DNA from: Scandinavium ludwigii_A
GTDB taxonomy: Bacteria; Pseudomonadota; Gammaproteobacteria; Enterobacterales; Enterobacteriaceae
Reading direction: 5' to 3'
DNA: 64,000 bases
Assembly: GCA_050516505.1 (NCBI GenBank)
Contig: CP191518.1
Span: forward strand, 2,604,001-2,668,000
The notes under the pieces are model-generated. The model worked only from the letters and a program-made list of their open reading frames with translations. It ran no database searches and had not been told where the DNA came from. Shown here piece after piece: positions 62,656 through 64,000 of the stretch (position 1 is its first letter; each line of letters opens with the position of its first letter). Both the position numbers and the translations under genes were made by a program.

Positions 62656-62999
62656 AGCGCGTATTACTGATTGTCCCCGTGGTAATCATGCTTTCGGGCT
62701 GTCCGGGCAAAGGCAACATTGTTGAGAAACGCGGGATCAGCGTAGACCATGCGCACGTCTGTTACAGCATCGATAAGAATGATGTTTTGACCACGTATTA
62801 CCTGTCCTCAAATGAAGGCGGCGAAAAAGAAATCATGGCCTCCGATTCGCGCAAGCCGGTTTCGCTTTCGTACCCCGACACCTGCTTCAACATTGCTCTT
62901 AAAAAGGGCTATCAATACGGGGCTTATTACACCCTGAACAACAAACCATATCGTGATGACTTCTTCATAGACAACAACTGGAATGTCGTCAGCAAATAA
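62652..62999 (+). CDS. Putative T6SS immunity periplasmic lipoprotein
   Basis: A 115-residue lipoprotein. The signal peptide MKRVLLIVPVVIMLSGC ends at lipobox Cys17, then PGKGN. The mature part has two cysteines (CYSIDKND and YPDTCFNIAL) that could form a disulfide, and a beta-rich composition. Small lipoproteins with this GCPGxG start are known in Enterobacterales beside type VI effector genes. Translation is coupled to the HEMMH protein through a four-base overlap, which suggests that it neutralises that protein in the periplasm. The role is inferred from context. Confidence 0.68.
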   Translation: MKRVLLIVPVVIMLSGCPGKGNIVEKRGISVDHAHVCYSIDKNDVLTTYYLSSNEGGEKEIMASDSRKPVSLSYPDTCFNIALKKGYQYGAYYTLNNKPYRDDFFIDNNWNVVSK

Positions 63000-63008
63000 G
63001 GAAATCCA

Positions 63009-63208
63009 ATGTCTTTGCCAGCCTATTTATTTATGATGAAAATGGATTACTTCTGAACGGCGGCGGTCTGTTAACAGGACGTGAGGGCGCTATAGAGGTA
63101 ATGAGTAGCAGTTATGGCGTAAGCCGGCCGGTCGATGCCAGTACCGGGCGAATGGGGGGAGTGCGACATGTCCGCTGCTCTCTCTCAGCAGACCTTCAGC
63201 CCAGTTAA
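63009..63208 (+). pseudogene. Frameshifted and truncated hcp (tssD-like) remnant
   Basis: The reading starts MSLPAYLF at 63009 behind AAGGAAATCC and is closed by a stop at 63046-63048. From 63032 the next frame continues YDENGLLLNGGG, REGAIEVMSSSYGVSRPVD and TGRMGGVR, which resembles the N-terminus of Hcp, the tube protein of type VI secretion. A loss of one base (or four) near 63030 explains the shift. After GVR the similarity ends and a stop follows at 63206, so the C-terminal two thirds are missing. Confidence 0.7.
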
Positions 63209-63762
63209 CTTGTCCGCTTCGTGCCAGAAGCGGACGTTGGTTCAGCGCTACTTTTTCTCTTCCAGGGGGCCAGTGCGGAACCGTCGAAATTTCCGGTACT
63301 AGGATTTAGTCTATTTTTGAAGCATGTTTGGTATGTGCCGATGAGTACTCTTATGATGTCATGAATTAGAATTTATCCGTACCAGCTATGTGAGATGTTG
63401 GAATCAGTGATTTTTCGCTCCAAATGGCTATTTTTTCGCTACCCTGTTGACTACGGTCTAACGTACAGTCCACCAAACGCGAAATTATGCGTCACGTAAA
63501 TTTCGGCGGTTTCAGCATTAAACCCCTTAATGTGCTTTGATAACCTCCAACGCCCTATATTCAACAACGTGCTGACAGATCTTTTTTGGGTAAGAAAACT
63601 TCGACCGCCCAACAGATTGTAGATAAGATGATTTTGAATAACTCCCTCTGGACCGTTCAAATTCGCTCTCGGGACAACATTAGCTTGTGCAATTACATAC
63701 AGAACTTCGACTTCCCTTAACTTTGTGTTAAATTCTAAGGATGAGTATAATTGGAGGTTGTT
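63209..63762. other. Unassigned AT-rich accessory DNA
   Basis: About 550 bases without a gene I can name. A perfect 9-bp stem (GTCCGCTTC at 63212-63220 with GAAGCGGAC at 63227-63235) lies just after the hcp remnant. The right half is the C-terminal part of a minus-strand open frame listed separately. Base composition is lower in GC than the core genes. Confidence 0.5.
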
Positions 63763-63906
63763 ATGAAAATTGATTATGACGTAAGTCTTTACAGAGAAAT
63801 CGCAAATTTTAGTGTAAATAAAGTAGTTCAAGTATCTAATAGAAAAGGTAGAAAAAGCACTATCCATATCACAAATATAACACAGCTTTCGTGGCAAAAT
63901 TTGCAA
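63451..63906 (-). CDS. Hypothetical open frame, possibly a gene remnant
   Basis: A 151-codon minus-strand frame. Its second half (NLNGPEGVIQNHLIYNLLGG, RWRLSKHIKGFNAETAEIYV, NFAFGGLYVRP) has a protein-like composition, while the first half is antisense to the plus-strand gene that starts at 63763 and looks random. No ribosome-binding site supports its start. It may be the 3' remnant of a lost gene or chance. I do not recognise it. Confidence 0.22.
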   Translation of the reverse strand: MQILPRKLCYICDMDSAFSTFSIRYLNYFIYTKICDFSVKTYVIINFHNNLQLYSSLEFNTKLREVEVLYVIAQANVVPRANLNGPEGVIQNHLIYNLLGGRSFLTQKRSVSTLLNIGRWRLSKHIKGFNAETAEIYVTHNFAFGGLYVRP

Positions 63907-64000
63907 TTACTAGTATCCAGTGGTTCAGATAGATTCAGTAAAATGGTATTTCTCTACCGAGAGTATTCCCAGCAGGGACAGATTTCTGAGTCAGTTATTA
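63763..64000 (+). CDS. Unknown protein, 5' part only (runs off the window)
   Basis: An open frame begins with ATG at 63763 after GGAGG (63753-63757) and stays open to the window end, 79 codons. It reads MKIDYDVSLYREIANFSVNK, then VSNRKGRKSTIHI and SSGSDRFSKMVFLYREYSQQ. It has no signal peptide or membrane segment. Codon use is AT-rich, unlike the core genes, which fits an acquired gene. I do not recognise the family; a small cargo or immunity protein of the island is possible. Confidence 0.6.
   Translation, partial: MKIDYDVSLYREIANFSVNKVVQVSNRKGRKSTIHITNITQLSWQNLQLLVSSGSDRFSKMVFLYREYSQQGQISESVI

Overview
The window is chromosomal DNA from a member of the Enterobacteriaceae close to Enterobacter, Lelliottia or Kluyvera. 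Nearly all long genes match Escherichia coli K-12 proteins almost end to end. The order is two E. coli blocks joined together: the 28-minute block (acnA, cysB, topA, sohB, yciK, btuR, rluB, yciO, rnm, trp operon, ompW, yciCBA) and the 39-minute block (yniB, hxpB, ydjM, tcyP, cedA, katE, chb operon, osmE, nadE, cho, ves, spy, ast operon). The join lies between yciA and yniB, near 26.7 kb. I cannot fix the species from this sequence.

Left part (1-26.7 kb). A Firmicute-type second tryptophanyl-tRNA synthetase precedes acnA. Three tiny conserved genes (ymiC, yciX, ymiA) sit between acnA and cysB. A two-gene insertion, an AraC-type regulator plus a DUF2000 protein, separates rluB from yciO. The complete trp operon follows, with promoter, operator, leader peptide and attenuator, then trpE, trpGD, trpCF, trpB and trpA. 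Its leader peptide has one Trp codon where two adjacent ones are usual. Just after trpA lies an unannotated RyhB-type small RNA behind a strong Fur box, followed by a SYLF-type lipoprotein gene, ompW and yciCBA.

Middle (26.7-41.5 kb). Core genes yniB, hxpB, ydjM and tcyP are interrupted by three insertions: a kduD-type dehydrogenase, an AT-rich WaaY-like kinase whose 3' end duplicates that of ydjM, and an E. coli-type citrate fermentation cluster (dpiBA divergent from citCDEFXGT). The citrate/succinate antiporter gene citT is frameshifted in a run of seven A's, so the pathway may lack its transporter.

Right part (41.5-62 kb). Next come cedA, katE, the chitobiose operon, osmE, nadE, cho, ves, spy and the arginine succinyltransferase operon astCADBE. 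The chbB-chbC spacer carries a near-perfect pairing site for the ChiX small RNA, and astC has a sigma-54 promoter. A RclA/mercuric-reductase-like flavoprotein gene follows.

Right end (62-64 kb). This is an accessory island: a small HExxH protein translationally coupled to a periplasmic lipoprotein, looking like a type VI secretion effector-immunity pair, then a broken hcp start, unassigned AT-rich DNA and an unknown gene that runs off the window.

Regulatory links run through the window: CysB is encoded here and its likely target tcyP is 25 kb away; two LexA boxes precede ydjM and cho; iron (Fur/RyhB), tryptophan (TrpR and attenuation), nitrogen (sigma-54) and chitosugar (NagC, CRP, ChbR, ChiX) signals are visible near the genes they should control.
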